64,000 bases of DNA from NCBI RefSeq assembly GCF_004745865.1, contig NZ_SRKZ01000004.1, forward strand, positions 744,001 through 808,000. Direction: 5' to 3'. The DNA is from Hymenobacter wooponensis (GTDB taxonomy: Bacteria > Bacteroidota > Bacteroidia > Cytophagales > Hymenobacteraceae). The notes below the pieces were generated by a model. It had not been told where the DNA came from and searched no databases. It saw only the letters and a program-made list of their open reading frames with translations. Both the position numbers and the translations under genes were made by a program. Each line of letters opens with the position of its first letter. Position 1 is the first letter of the stretch. Shown here piece after piece: positions 51,497-60,298 of this stretch.

Positions 51497-52354
51497 ATGA
51501 ACCTGAAATTTCTTCGCGGCATGTCTCACCAGTCTTGCCTGCTTCTCCTGCTTTTGCTACTGCTAGCGGGCACTGCAATGGCGCAAGAATTTTGGCTGGA
51601 ACCGGCTCGGTTCAGTATTGCTCCGGGCGCTGCGCTACATATTCGGGTTTTTACGGGCGAAAATTTTCAGGGTAAGCGCTGGGCCGGCAAAGCCAAGCGG
51701 GTTACGCAACTCCTTCATCGCACGCCTACTGGCCTAGAAAACCAAACCGCAGCAGCTACGGCGGCTGATAGCTTGCATACCACGCTCACCTTTGTGCAGC
51801 CGGGCACTCATCTTGTGGCACTCACCACCGACTATGCCTTTCTGCAGCTCAGTGCTGCGGATTTTACTACCTACCTGCAAGAAACTGGCCTAGGCCACGT
51901 TATAGCATTGCGCAAACAGCGAGGTGAAGCAGACAAGCCCGGCCGGGAGGCCTATCAACGCTGTGCTACTACCCTAGTACAAGTTGGGGCGCCGCTGCCC
52001 CAAGACACGGCCCGCGCGTGGAGCCGTCCCCTTGGTTTGACATTAGAAATTGTTCCAGAACAGAATCCCGCACTTCTCAAATCGGGAATGTCTATTACCT
52101 TGCGGGTGCTAGCCGCTGGCCGGCCCCTTGCGGGCCAGCTAGTGCAAGTTTGGCAGCGCGGAGACCTACAAAATCGTCCGCCGCTCAAACTTCGGAGTAA
52201 CCAAAATGGGCGTGTGCTGTTTCGACTACAGGCGCCCGCACAATATTTAGTAAGTACTGTTCAGATGGTGCCCGCCCAAGCTCAACTGCAAACCGAGTGG
52301 CAGAGCACCTGGAGTACTTTTACTTTCGCTTTTCCCGGAAAAATCAGCCGCTGA
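51497..52354 (+). CDS. DUF4198-family exported protein
   Basis: A 285-residue protein. It has a signal peptide with a long Leu run (QSCLLLLLLLLLAGTAMAQ) and a beta-sandwich body with EFWLEPARFSIAPGAALHIR, DYAFLQLSAADFTTYLQETG and LRVLAAGRPLAGQLVQVWQR. Members of DUF4198 carry a carboxypeptidase-regulatory-like beta-domain and are often associated with metal uptake loci. No metal-related gene is adjacent here. ATG 51497 and 51521 are both possible starts; the signal peptide begins at either. Confidence 0.7.
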   Translation: MNLKFLRGMSHQSCLLLLLLLLLAGTAMAQEFWLEPARFSIAPGAALHIRVFTGENFQGKRWAGKAKRVTQLLHRTPTGLENQTAAATAADSLHTTLTFVQPGTHLVALTTDYAFLQLSAADFTTYLQETGLGHVIALRKQRGEADKPGREAYQRCATTLVQVGAPLPQDTARAWSRPLGLTLEIVPEQNPALLKSGMSITLRVLAAGRPLAGQLVQVWQRGDLQNRPPLKLRSNQNGRVLFRLQAPAQYLVSTVQMVPAQAQLQTEWQSTWSTFTFAFPGKISR

Positions 52355-52456
52355 TGCAGCTTTTATTTCTCATTTTTGTCCACTAACGACTCTGCAGCGC
52401 ACAAAAAGTTTTTTTGTTACCTTCGCAACTCCCATAAACACCGAACGACCGCCGGT

Positions 52457-52831
52457 ATGAAGTACTCCATAGATAAAAAGGAAACCTACACGATTATCAC
52501 GATTGACGAAAAGAAGCTCGACACCACCGTCGCGCCCGATCTAAAGTCGGAATTCGTGAAGTTAAATGCCGAGGGCATCAACAACCTGATCCTCGACTTA
52601 AGCAATGTGAAGTACACGGACTCGTCGGGACTCAGCTCAATTCTGATTGCGAACCGTTTGTGCAACTCCACGGGTGGCCTACTGGTGCTAACCGGCCTGC
52701 AAGACCACGTGATGAAGCTTATCACCATCTCCAAGCTGGAGTCGGTGTTGCACATTCTGCCCACCGTAGAGGAAGGCATTGACCGTATTTTCCTGCACGC
52801 CATTGAGCGCGACCTGACCAGCAAAGAATAG
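52457..52831 (+). CDS. STAS-domain anti-sigma-factor antagonist
   Basis: A 124-residue single STAS domain (SpoIIAA/RsbV-like). The conserved DSSGLSS (phosphorylated Ser in the family) lies in VKYTDSSGLSSILI at about residue 58. A typical alpha/beta core follows with STGGLLVLTGLQDHV and VLHILPTVEEGI. The ATG at 52457 is the family start; the longer frame to 52376 has no support. A TACCTTCG box lies at 52418-52425. No RsbW kinase or Rsb phosphatase is in the window. The next genes on the strand are RNase Z and a queuosine-precursor transporter. Confidence 0.88.
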   Translation: MKYSIDKKETYTIITIDEKKLDTTVAPDLKSEFVKLNAEGINNLILDLSNVKYTDSSGLSSILIANRLCNSTGGLLVLTGLQDHVMKLITISKLESVLHILPTVEEGIDRIFLHAIERDLTSKE

Positions 52832-52848
52832 CTGTTCAGAAGGCTGTG

Positions 52849-52910
52849 AAGCTGTTGGCTGTTAGCTGTTAGTCTTTTGCTGACGGCTACCGGCCAACAG
52901 CTTTTTCTTT
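52849..52910 (+). terminator. Rho-independent terminator after the STAS gene
   Basis: AAGCTGTTGGC pairs with GCCAACAGCTT and is followed by TTTCTTT. A loop of about 33 bases lies between. Confidence 0.75.
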
Positions 52911-53001
52911 GGTGGCCTAGGCCAGTACTTGTAACTGACCGGTCCTCCTTCCTTTCATCTTAACGTATGTGGGTGGCCTAGGCTGCCTGCTCCTTGCCAC
53001 T

Positions 53002-53919
53002 TTGGATTTTGAGCTAAAAATTCTGGGTAGTGCTTCGGCCACACCGTTCATGGACCGCCACCACACGGCCCAGGTCCTGACGGTGGGCAACACCCACTAC
53101 CTAATCGACTGCGGCGAGGACACCCAGCGGCGCCTGATGGAACAGAAAATACGTCACCAGCGCATCCACACCATCTTCATCAGCCACCTCCACGGCGACC
53201 ATTTCTTCGGGCTGTTTGGGCTGCTGGGCACCATGCACCTGAATGGGCGCACGGAGCCCCTGCAGTTGTTTGGGCCGGCCGGGCTCGATGAGGTGCTGAG
53301 CACGCAGTTCCGCCATTCATCTACCCACCTCAACTTTGAGCTGGAGTTTACGGCGGTTGATACCACCCAACATGCGCTGGTGTTTGAGGATAAGTACCTC
53401 ACAGTGCACACTCTACCGATGCGGCACCGCATTCCGTGCTGCGGCTACCTGTTCCGGGAGAAGCCCAAGCGCCGCCGCCTGCTGCCCGATTTGTTGCCCG
53501 CGGGCCTTACACCTGCCCAGCTCACTGCCCTCACCTTAGGCGAGGATGTGTTGGATGAAAATGGGGAAGTGTTGGTAACTAACGCAGCCGTAACCGCCGA
53601 GCCCAAGCGTGCCCGCAGCTACGCCTACTGCTCCGATACCCTCTATACTGAAAGCCTGGCAGAACTGGTACGCGACGTAGATCTGCTCTACCACGAGGCC
53701 ACATTTATGGACGATATGCGTGAGCGGGCCCACACCACGCATCATTCCACGGCGCGCCAGGCTGGCCTACTGGCGCGGCGGGCCGAGGTGCACCGCCTGC
53801 TGATTGGGCATTTCTCCTCCCGCTACCGCGACCTACAGCCTTTGCTAGCCGAAGCCAAGACCATGTTTGAGTGGACGGAGCTAGCCATTGAAGGCCTCAC
53901 GATTCACTTAGCGGAGTAA
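53002..53919 (+). CDS. rnz: Ribonuclease Z (tRNA 3'-endonuclease)
   Basis: A 305-residue metallo-beta-lactamase-fold nuclease that removes 3' trailers from tRNA precursors. The zinc motif HLHGDH is at residues 62-67 (SHLHGDHFFG), followed by His in MRHRIPCCGYLF, Asp in YCSDTLY and His in IGHFSSRY. The family's substrate-arm loop is visible in the GYLFREKPKRRRLLP stretch. The family begins MDFELKILGSASATP, which corresponds to TTG at 53002. The longer GTG frame at 52969 adds eleven residues in no family and passes through a CTAGGC motif. The start is therefore TTG. Confidence 0.92.
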   Translation: MDFELKILGSASATPFMDRHHTAQVLTVGNTHYLIDCGEDTQRRLMEQKIRHQRIHTIFISHLHGDHFFGLFGLLGTMHLNGRTEPLQLFGPAGLDEVLSTQFRHSSTHLNFELEFTAVDTTQHALVFEDKYLTVHTLPMRHRIPCCGYLFREKPKRRRLLPDLLPAGLTPAQLTALTLGEDVLDENGEVLVTNAAVTAEPKRARSYAYCSDTLYTESLAELVRDVDLLYHEATFMDDMRERAHTTHHSTARQAGLLARRAEVHRLLIGHFSSRYRDLQPLLAEAKTMFEWTELAIEGLTIHLAE

Positions 53920-54045
53920 GGATACCTAGGACTAAACGAATCGGCGCTTTAGCAGTTCTTAGCTGGCTTACTTCCGAGCACAGGCCTAGCCCCAGTGGCT
54001 ACGTTTTCGCCGAATCAGTTTATTCCTCCCCTCCTTTTTGCGCGC

Positions 54046-54795
54046 ATGCCTACCCCGTTTACCCACAAAAAACAACAGCTCTACCTCGTTCTCAGCGGCA
54101 TTTTCATTGTAAATGCGCTGTTGGCCGAAATTATTGGGGTAAAGATTTTTTCCCTGGAGCCCCTGATTGGTCGCCCCGACAACCTGACGGCGGGTGTACT
54201 CATCTGGCCCGTCGTGTTCGTGACTACCGATATTATTAATGAGTACTTCGGCAAGGAAGGCGTATTACGCATAAGCTACCTTACTGTGGCGCTTATTCTG
54301 TTCGCGTTTATCGTCATTTATGCCACTACCAAGCTGCCGCCGGCCGCTTTCTGGCTCGATGTGAACAAGACCGACGATGCCGGCCGCCCCTTCAACATCG
54401 ACTACGCCTACCAGAGTATTTTCCGGCAGGGCCTAGGCATTATTGCGGGCTCCATTACGGCATTCGGGATTGGGCAGGTGCTCGATGCCACGGTATTTCA
54501 ATTGCTGCGCCGCGCCACCAAGGGCCGTTTTGTGTGGCTGCGCGCCACCGGCTCCACGCTCGTTTCCCAGCTCGTCGATTCGTTTGTGGTGCTCTATGTG
54601 GCCTTCTACCTGTTCGGGAACTGGACGCTAGATCAGGTACTGAGCGTGGCAAACACCAATTACTGGTATAAATTCGCGGCGGCTATCCTACTCACGCCCG
54701 TTATCTACCTGGCTCATTTCCTGATTGACCGCTATCTAGGCCAGGAGGAAACGGTGGAGCTGCAGCAAGAAGCTGCCGCCGATGTGAGTGTGTAA
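54046..54795 (+). CDS. yhhQ: Queuosine-precursor transporter (YhhQ/VUT type)
   Basis: A 249-residue membrane protein with about six helices: SGIFIVNALLAEIIGVKIF, GVLIWPVVFVTTDIINEYFG, SYLTVALILFAFIVIYAT, GLGIIAGSITAFGIGQVLDA, a segment with LVSQLVDSFVVLYVAFYLFG, and the last one. The family imports queuosine precursors preQ0/preQ1. ATG 54046 matches the family start; the GTG at 53995 does not. The last 60 bases of this gene recur, decayed, at 55539-55598. A gene of unknown function follows 36 bases downstream. Confidence 0.88.
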   Translation: MPTPFTHKKQQLYLVLSGIFIVNALLAEIIGVKIFSLEPLIGRPDNLTAGVLIWPVVFVTTDIINEYFGKEGVLRISYLTVALILFAFIVIYATTKLPPAAFWLDVNKTDDAGRPFNIDYAYQSIFRQGLGIIAGSITAFGIGQVLDATVFQLLRRATKGRFVWLRATGSTLVSQLVDSFVVLYVAFYLFGNWTLDQVLSVANTNYWYKFAAAILLTPVIYLAHFLIDRYLGQEETVELQQEAAADVSV

Positions 54796-54831
54796 GGCGC
54801 CGTATTCAACCAGTCTATAGTTCTTTTTTTA

Positions 54832-55488
54832 ATGCGCTTTTCTCTCCTACTCCCTCTTGTAGGTTTATTATTCTCCCGGGCTACTATCGCTCAAATACAG
54901 CCCTTCAATACGTACAAGTCCGGATCATACGTGCTGCTGAATGACCGCACTCATCGAATAGACGGCCAGTTGAAGCTTAAGAGCAGCACCCTATTGTTGG
55001 TGAAAGATGACAAGGGTAAAAGCACTAAGCTGGCTCCGGAATCGGTACATTCCTTTCGAATAGAAAACCGGGCTTATACTGTTGCCTGTGACTTTGAAGT
55101 CAGACAGGGACTTTACGACTCCGTGGTCGAACAGGCCTTCGTCGAGCAGCTTGATAGTGGCCAAGTAATTCTAATGCGTTACGCATTCACTACGGGTGCC
55201 CCAACCATGAATGCAGGAGGCGTTATGACGGGTGGCCAATCTCAGAATGAAGTGTATTTGTTGCGCTGGGCCCGAGGCACGTCCGTTTTGGCTATCCAAG
55301 GGAGCTGGTTTACAGGTGGTGGCGCTCGTTTCAGGGAGGCTTTACTGCCCTATATTTCTCAACGCCCCGACTTAGTTCAGTTAATCGAGAACCGCAGCAT
55401 CACCACACATGAGTTGCCTAAGCTTATAAGGGCGCTCAATACTGGGCAGAAATACGAGCTGCTCACCTCCTCTAGTACTTACAACTGA
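54832..55488 (+). CDS. Secreted hypothetical protein, paralogue A
   Basis: A 218-residue protein with a signal peptide (MRFSLLLPLVGLLFSRATIAQ) and a beta-rich body: YKSGSYVLLNDRTHRIDGQL, SVHSFRIENRAYTVACDFEV. The helical end is LPYISQRPDLVQLIENRSIT, then ELPKLIRALNTGQKYELL. Function unknown. It is the same length as the protein at 55626, with which it shares the C-terminal RPDL...NTGQ pattern, so the two are paralogues. It is GC-richer than its partner. Its downstream flank holds the fossil of the trpS start. Confidence 0.72.
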   Translation: MRFSLLLPLVGLLFSRATIAQIQPFNTYKSGSYVLLNDRTHRIDGQLKLKSSTLLLVKDDKGKSTKLAPESVHSFRIENRAYTVACDFEVRQGLYDSVVEQAFVEQLDSGQVILMRYAFTTGAPTMNAGGVMTGGQSQNEVYLLRWARGTSVLAIQGSWFTGGGARFREALLPYISQRPDLVQLIENRSITTHELPKLIRALNTGQKYELLTSSSTYN

Positions 55489-55496
55489 TTCCTACC

Positions 55497-55598
55497 ATGT
55501 CCCGCATTCTTACCGGCATTCAGAGCATAAGCAGCTGCCTAGGCCAAGAGAAAACCGTGGAACTGCAGTAAGATGCTGCCGCCGATACGAGTGTATAG
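55497..55598 (+). pseudogene. Duplication fossil: copy of trpS start joined to a decayed yhhQ end
   Basis: Bases 55497-55527 are identical to the first 31 bases of trpS (56294-56324), starting ATGTCCCGCATTCTTACCGG. After eleven unrelated bases, 55539-55598 match the last 60 bases of the transporter gene (ending at 54795) with roughly a dozen changes, including CAA to TAA. It is not translated. It is best explained as the junction of an old tandem duplication. Confidence 0.88.
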
Positions 55599-55625
55599 CA
55601 AATAATTACTCTCAATAAATTTTAA

Positions 55626-56282
55626 ATGGTTATGCCGCGCCTCATACTTATAACTTTTTTCTTCCTGATAGCTGCGCCTCATCTACTATTTTCCCAATCA
55701 TATACCTCAGATGGAAGACCTAGCAGAAACCTAAAATTTGCTCTGGGAACCTGCAAAATAGAATTCGAGGATGGAAGCATGGCTGAAGAGAATATCACTT
55801 ATTATGTTGGTATGCAGCCTTATTTAACCAGCCAGAGTTCTCAAGGTGAAGTGCGTTATTTTCCACATCAGGTTCGCTCTTTTAGTAATAAATATCGCAA
55901 ATATGTAACTGTAGGAAATTTCCCTATTCACTTAAACTACTCAACAAATATTAACAGAGACTTTGCAGAACTGATAGAATCAGGCCCATTGGAATTGTTA
56001 ATTCATCAGAGCTACGACGTTTATACAATTCCTGGAGCCAATGGTGCGCAACAGTATGGAGGAATTGGAAACAGTATTTATCTGCTTCGAAAAGCCGGTG
56101 AATTTGCTCCTTTCGCCGCTTTCAGCATGACTGGTAAAAGTGATAAACAGTTGCGAGAATCTCTATCACGTTGCCTTTCTTCGCGTCCTGATCTGCTTGA
56201 GAAGCTGATGAAAAAGTCAATCAGCTACGAAGACATCCCTGCTTGCATTCACGCCTATAATACTGGGCAACCTTTTAAATAG
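55626..56282 (+). CDS. Secreted hypothetical protein, paralogue B (AT-rich)
   Basis: A 218-residue protein with a signal peptide (MVMPRLILITFFFLIAAPHLLFSQ) and a beta-rich body with FALGTCKIEFEDGSMAEENI and QVRSFSNKYRKYVTVGNF. The end CLSSRPDLLEKLMKKSISYE, then IHAYNTGQPFK, matches paralogue A. It is much richer in AT-ending codons (ATA, TTA, AAT) than all neighbouring genes. trpS begins 11 bases after its stop, as the fossil start does after paralogue A. A start at ATG 55632 is also possible. Function unknown. Confidence 0.7.
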   Translation: MVMPRLILITFFFLIAAPHLLFSQSYTSDGRPSRNLKFALGTCKIEFEDGSMAEENITYYVGMQPYLTSQSSQGEVRYFPHQVRSFSNKYRKYVTVGNFPIHLNYSTNINRDFAELIESGPLELLIHQSYDVYTIPGANGAQQYGGIGNSIYLLRKAGEFAPFAAFSMTGKSDKQLRESLSRCLSSRPDLLEKLMKKSISYEDIPACIHAYNTGQPFK

Positions 56283-56293
56283 CGTCTTTCCCT

Positions 56294-57271
56294 ATGTCCC
56301 GCATTCTTACCGGCATTCAGAGCACTGGCCGCCCTCACCTGGGCAACCTGCTCGGCGCCATTCTTCCGGCCATTGAGCTGTCGAAAAGCAGCACCAACGA
56401 GTCGTTGCTGTTCATTGCTGACTTGCACTCGCTTACCACAGTGCGCGACGCCGAGTTGCTGCGGCAGAACACGTACGCGGTAGCAGCATCGTGGCTGGCC
56501 TGCGGGTTTGATACGGAGAAGAACATGTTCTACCGCCAGTCGGATGTGCCGCAGGTAACGGAGCTGGCTTGGTACCTCTCCTGCTTCACGCCCTACCCGA
56601 TGCTGGCCAACGCCCACTCCTTCAAGGACAAGTCGGACCGGCTTTCTGACGTGAATGCAGGCCTGTTTACCTACCCGGTCCTCATGGCGGCCGACATACT
56701 GCTGTACGACGCCGATGTGGTGCCCGTGGGCAAAGACCAGATTCAACACCTGGAAATCACCCGTGATATTGCCTCGGCGTTCAACAACCGCTACGGCGAA
56801 ACCTTTGTGCTGCCCAAGGCCCGCGCCGATGAGCAGCTGATGACGATACCTGGCCTAGACGGGCAGAAGATGAGCAAAAGCTACGGCAACATCATCGACA
56901 TTTTTGTGGATGATAAAGCCCTGTTGAAAACTATCAAGAGCATCGTTTCCGACAGCACCCCATTGGAGGCGCCCAAAAACCCCGAAACGGATACGACCTT
57001 CAAGCTGTTCTCGCTGCTGGCTTCTCCCTCCGATGTGGAGACTATGCGCCAGAACTACCTCAACGGTGGCTACGGCTACGGCCACGCCAAGCAGGCCTTA
57101 TTTGAAGTAATCAAGCAGCGCTTTGCCACCGAGCGCGAGCAATTCAACTTCTACATGAGCAACCTGCCCGAAGTAGACCGTAAGCTGGCCGAAGGTGCCC
57201 GCAAAGCCCAAGCCTACGGCTCCGAAGTGTTAAATAAAGTCCGCGAAAAAGTAGGCTACGCCCGGCGGTAG
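56294..57271 (+). CDS. trpS: Tryptophanyl-tRNA synthetase
   Basis: A 325-residue class I synthetase that charges tRNA-Trp. The HIGH-like motif is GRPHLGNLLGAI (residues about 11-22), the KMSKS loop is GQKMSKSYGNII near residue 195, and the tryptophan-binding segment includes MLANAHSFKDKSD. Length and order fit bacterial TrpRS. Its first 31 bases recur at 55497. A palindromic repeat follows 27 bases after the stop. Confidence 0.97.
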   Translation: MSRILTGIQSTGRPHLGNLLGAILPAIELSKSSTNESLLFIADLHSLTTVRDAELLRQNTYAVAASWLACGFDTEKNMFYRQSDVPQVTELAWYLSCFTPYPMLANAHSFKDKSDRLSDVNAGLFTYPVLMAADILLYDADVVPVGKDQIQHLEITRDIASAFNNRYGETFVLPKARADEQLMTIPGLDGQKMSKSYGNIIDIFVDDKALLKTIKSIVSDSTPLEAPKNPETDTTFKLFSLLASPSDVETMRQNYLNGGYGYGHAKQALFEVIKQRFATEREQFNFYMSNLPEVDRKLAEGARKAQAYGSEVLNKVREKVGYARR

Positions 57272-57297
57272 TCCACCTATTGAAAACAACACAGAAA

Positions 57298-57402
57298 GCA
57301 CGTCATCCTGAGTTGAGCGAAGGATCTCTCACGTGAGCACGAGGCACTAGGGCCAGTTGTTCAAACGTAATAAGATCCTTCGCTCAACTCAGGATGACGT
57401 GC
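57298..57402. repeat. Dispersed palindromic repeat, copy 3
   Basis: About 105 bp, starting GCACGTCATCCTGAG and ending CTCAGGATGACGTGC. The arms pair over about 27 bases. The centre GAGCACGAGGCACTAGGGCC corresponds to the core of copy 1, with small changes. It lies between trpS and a convergent gene. Confidence 0.85.
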
Positions 57403-57415
57403 GTTTATCTTAGGC

Positions 57416-58264
57416 CTAATACGCTAGGCCATCTATGTTCTGGTGGCGCTGCTCGTTGGAGAAGCTGAAGCCCACTTTGCTGGCGCGGCTGACCTGCTGG
57501 TTTTCCAGCTTCTGCTTCACGCTGATTTTCTGAATGTCATCCAGCGGGGGCGCAATGAGGTCATTATTGACAGCGGCAATCATGGCGCTTTCTACGAAGA
57601 GCTTCAAACCATCGGGCGTCACGAGGTTATCCGACATATCATTGTCGGGCAGCTCCAGCTGCTGCACCCCTTCCAGGAAGTAATGATTATCGATGTTGAT
57701 GAGCAGGCGGCCTACGAGGTAGCCGGGGTCGTTCATGCGCTGGTACTTGATACTGTCGGCGGTGAAGTTGTAGGCCATGATGTGGCCAAAGAACCGCCGG
57801 CGGAAATCTGCCTCTACATATTTGGTAGGCATGGGTCCGTAGTCGTCGGGGAAGGTGACGATGTTGGAGTGCAGCACGAACACGAGCAAGTCGCCGGAGA
57901 ACCGAATGTGAAATTCCATGTCGTTCACGGGCCGGTACTCAATTACTACCGTCGAGTCGACGGGCGTAATGCGGCGGCTTAGCTCCACTACCAACTCCTG
58001 CGACACCTTCCGCAGCATATCAAAGGTGTTGAGCGTGTTGCGGTAGATGGCCTGCTTAGCCGTTGACTTTTGCTTGAGGCCTTCAAAAATCAGGTCGAGA
58101 CGGTCGGCGGGTACTTCACCGGGCGAGCCGGGCTCGTTGGGTGCCGTATTATCCGTATTGGGAGCACCTGCGCCGCTGTTCATGGCTGGCGCACCGGGCG
58201 TACCGTCATCCAGTTGAGAAGCAGATACGGCGTTGGAGGCGGGAGTTTGGGGCGTTTCGTCCAT
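57416..58264 (-). CDS. Conserved-looking hypothetical protein
   Basis: A 282-residue soluble protein. An N-terminal disordered, Ala/Pro/Gly-rich segment of about 55 residues (MDETPQTPASNAVSASQLDD) is followed by a folded part with DRLDLIFEGLKQKSTAKQAI, FHIRFSGDLLVFVLHSNIVT, ADFRRRFFGHIMAYNFTADS and ending VGFSFSNEQRHQNIDGLAY. No family is recognised. Its codon pattern is normal for the window. It converges on trpS across the palindromic repeat. Confidence 0.6.
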   Translation of the reverse strand: MDETPQTPASNAVSASQLDDGTPGAPAMNSGAGAPNTDNTAPNEPGSPGEVPADRLDLIFEGLKQKSTAKQAIYRNTLNTFDMLRKVSQELVVELSRRITPVDSTVVIEYRPVNDMEFHIRFSGDLLVFVLHSNIVTFPDDYGPMPTKYVEADFRRRFFGHIMAYNFTADSIKYQRMNDPGYLVGRLLINIDNHYFLEGVQQLELPDNDMSDNLVTPDGLKLFVESAMIAAVNNDLIAPPLDDIQKISVKQKLENQQVSRASKVGFSFSNEQRHQNIDGLAY

Positions 58265-58457
58265 GCAGAAAAGAACAAGAGGGACGCCTCACAGGAGGCG
58301 CGCCAGTTAGGGTAAAATTCCAGCTCAGGACCTTCCTAGGCCACGTTGAGGTGCTGCTAAGCAGTAGTACCTACGCAAAGTAGCAACCAGGGAGTTTCGG
58401 TAGCAGCCCGGAATACCTCAATTTTAGCCGACGAGTACCACACCTGAGCAAAGCTAT

Positions 58458-59606
58458 TCAACCGGCATCCGTAGGCCTCTTCCCTACCGCTGGCGGAGCA
58501 GACAGTTGCTTCGCTACGGGCCAAGCATTGCTGCGGAAAGCCACGGTGCGCAACCCCTGGTGCGGAAACTCGGGCGTGGCGGGCAGTAGCATTTCTTGGG
58601 CTGATGGGTGGCCTAGCGCCTCCCCAACCGTGCGCACAGCGCCAGCGGGCACGTGGCGTAGTTCCAGCTCTTGCAGCAGCCCGTCACCGGATACTTCCGC
58701 AATGCGGGCCCGGAGGAGCTGCTCCAGCTCTGAGCGGTGAGTTACGCGGGCAGCGTTGGTCTGGAACCGGGCATCATCAGCCCACTTGGGGTGGCCTAGC
58801 ACCATGCACAGGTGCTGAAACTGGCGGTCGGCGCCCACGGCTAGCAGCAGGCGCACGCCATCGGCAGCTTCGTACACGGTACCGTAAGGCACAATGCTCG
58901 GGTGGCCCGAGCCTAGCGGCTGCGGGTCGCGGCCCGTCACGAGGAAGCTGGTAGCCTGATTGGCTAATGAAGCCAGGGCACTGTGTAATAAGGATACCTG
59001 CACCAGCGCGCCCCGGCCGGTACGCTCGCGCTGGTAGAGAGCCGTGAGCAGGCCTTCCTTTAGTTGGTGCGCCGTGAGCAGGTCTACCATGGCTACCGGC
59101 ATTTTCAGGGGCTCCTGCCCTGGCAGCGTGTTCAAGTGCATGAAGCCAGCCTCAGCCTGCAGCACGGCATCGTAGCCGGCGCGGTTTACAGTGGGGCCGT
59201 AGCCGGTGATGTGGCCGTAGATAAGCCGCGGGTGGCTACCGGCGAGTAACGCATAATCGACGCCCAGCTTCTCGGCGTCGCCGGGCTTATAGCTGGCCAG
59301 TACAATATCCGACTGGCCTAGCAGCTGCTGTATTTCTGCTTTGCCCTCCGGCGTGGTCAGGTCTAGCACTACCGATTGCTTGCCCCAATTGGCACAGGAG
59401 AAATACGCCGACACGGTGGTATCGGCTGGTTCAGCGGGCGTGCGCCAGGTGCGGGTTACGTCACCGGTTGGTGCTTCTACCTTGAGCACTTCCGCTCCTA
59501 ACTCTGCAAAGAACTGGCCTACCTGCGGGCCAGCCAGCACGGAGGCCAGCTCAAGTACTTTTAAACCAGCAAACGGAAGCGGCAGGTCAGCAGCAGTATA
59601 GGGCAT
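58458..59606 (-). CDS. CaiB/BaiF family CoA-transferase
   Basis: A 382-residue class III CoA-transferase. The N-terminus has PLPFAGLKVLELASVLAGPQ and FAELGAEVLKVEAPTGD, the CoA-binding core. The catalytic Asp lies in the DAVLQAEAGFM stretch after RAGYDAV, and the C-terminal part is shortened relative to the longest members. The enzyme moves CoA between acyl groups. No acyl-CoA pathway gene is adjacent. The following gene on the strand, 17 bases downstream, is the ABC ATPase. Confidence 0.85.
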   Translation of the reverse strand: MPYTAADLPLPFAGLKVLELASVLAGPQVGQFFAELGAEVLKVEAPTGDVTRTWRTPAEPADTTVSAYFSCANWGKQSVVLDLTTPEGKAEIQQLLGQSDIVLASYKPGDAEKLGVDYALLAGSHPRLIYGHITGYGPTVNRAGYDAVLQAEAGFMHLNTLPGQEPLKMPVAMVDLLTAHQLKEGLLTALYQRERTGRGALVQVSLLHSALASLANQATSFLVTGRDPQPLGSGHPSIVPYGTVYEAADGVRLLLAVGADRQFQHLCMVLGHPKWADDARFQTNAARVTHRSELEQLLRARIAEVSGDGLLQELELRHVPAGAVRTVGEALGHPSAQEMLLPATPEFPHQGLRTVAFRSNAWPVAKQLSAPPAVGKRPTDAG

Positions 59607-59623
59607 AGAGCAAGGGATGGGTG

Positions 59624-60298
59624 TCAGCCCGCAAGATAGCCCCGGTCGCGGAGTGCGGGCTCGGGGTCGGGCGGCAGTTGCTCCAGGCGCCCGCCGTGCA
59701 GCAGATACACTACGTCGCAGAGGGGCAGCACCTCGGCGTAGCGATGGTCGGTGAGCACGATGCCTTTGCGAGTTTTGGCCTGCCTAAACAGGTCGGACAG
59801 CGTTTCTACGTGCACCGGCATCACCCCCGAAAATGGTTCATCGAATAAAGAAAACCGCGTGTTGGCGTGTAGCAGTAGCAGCACCTGCACTAACCGCGTG
59901 GTACCGCCTGAAAGCTCGCCCACGCGCCGGGAAAGCTGAGCACGCAGGTCCGGAAAGTCGGCCAGGGCTTGTTCGGCGTCAACCCGGAGCATGCGGGCGG
60001 CCTCGGCCAGCGTAAGGCGTTCGGGCAGCAAGGGCACCTGGGGCAGGTAGTTCAGCAGGCCCGGCTGCCGGTACGCGGGCACCACGCGCTGCCCATTCAC
60101 CCGCACCGAGGCATCGGCGAGGTGGCGCCCCCCGAACACGGTTTGCAGCAGCGTGGATTTGCCGCAGCCGTTGCGCCCCAACAAGCCTACCACCTGCCCG
60201 GTCTGTACCCGCAAGTACACGTCTGACAGGATGCGCCGCTCCCCGAAGGCGAGCTGAATGCCATCAGCTTCCAGAATATGTGAAGAGGCCGGGCTCAT
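59624..60298 (-). CDS. Small ABC-transporter ATPase
   Basis: A 224-residue ABC ATPase. Walker A is GLLGRNGCGKST, the signature reads VGELSGGTTRLVQVL (atypical in having TTR), Walker B with catalytic Glu is FSLFDEPFSG, and the H-loop is LTDHRY. It starts four bases inside the end of the upstream membrane-protein gene, an ATGA overlap typical of translational coupling. The membrane partner is therefore the 108-residue protein. The substrate is unknown. ATG 60298 is required by the overlap; the longer frame to 60370 is rejected. Confidence 0.85.
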   Translation of the reverse strand: MSPASSHILEADGIQLAFGERRILSDVYLRVQTGQVVGLLGRNGCGKSTLLQTVFGGRHLADASVRVNGQRVVPAYRQPGLLNYLPQVPLLPERLTLAEAARMLRVDAEQALADFPDLRAQLSRRVGELSGGTTRLVQVLLLLHANTRFSLFDEPFSGVMPVHVETLSDLFRQAKTRKGIVLTDHRYAEVLPLCDVVYLLHGGRLEQLPPDPEPALRDRGYLAG

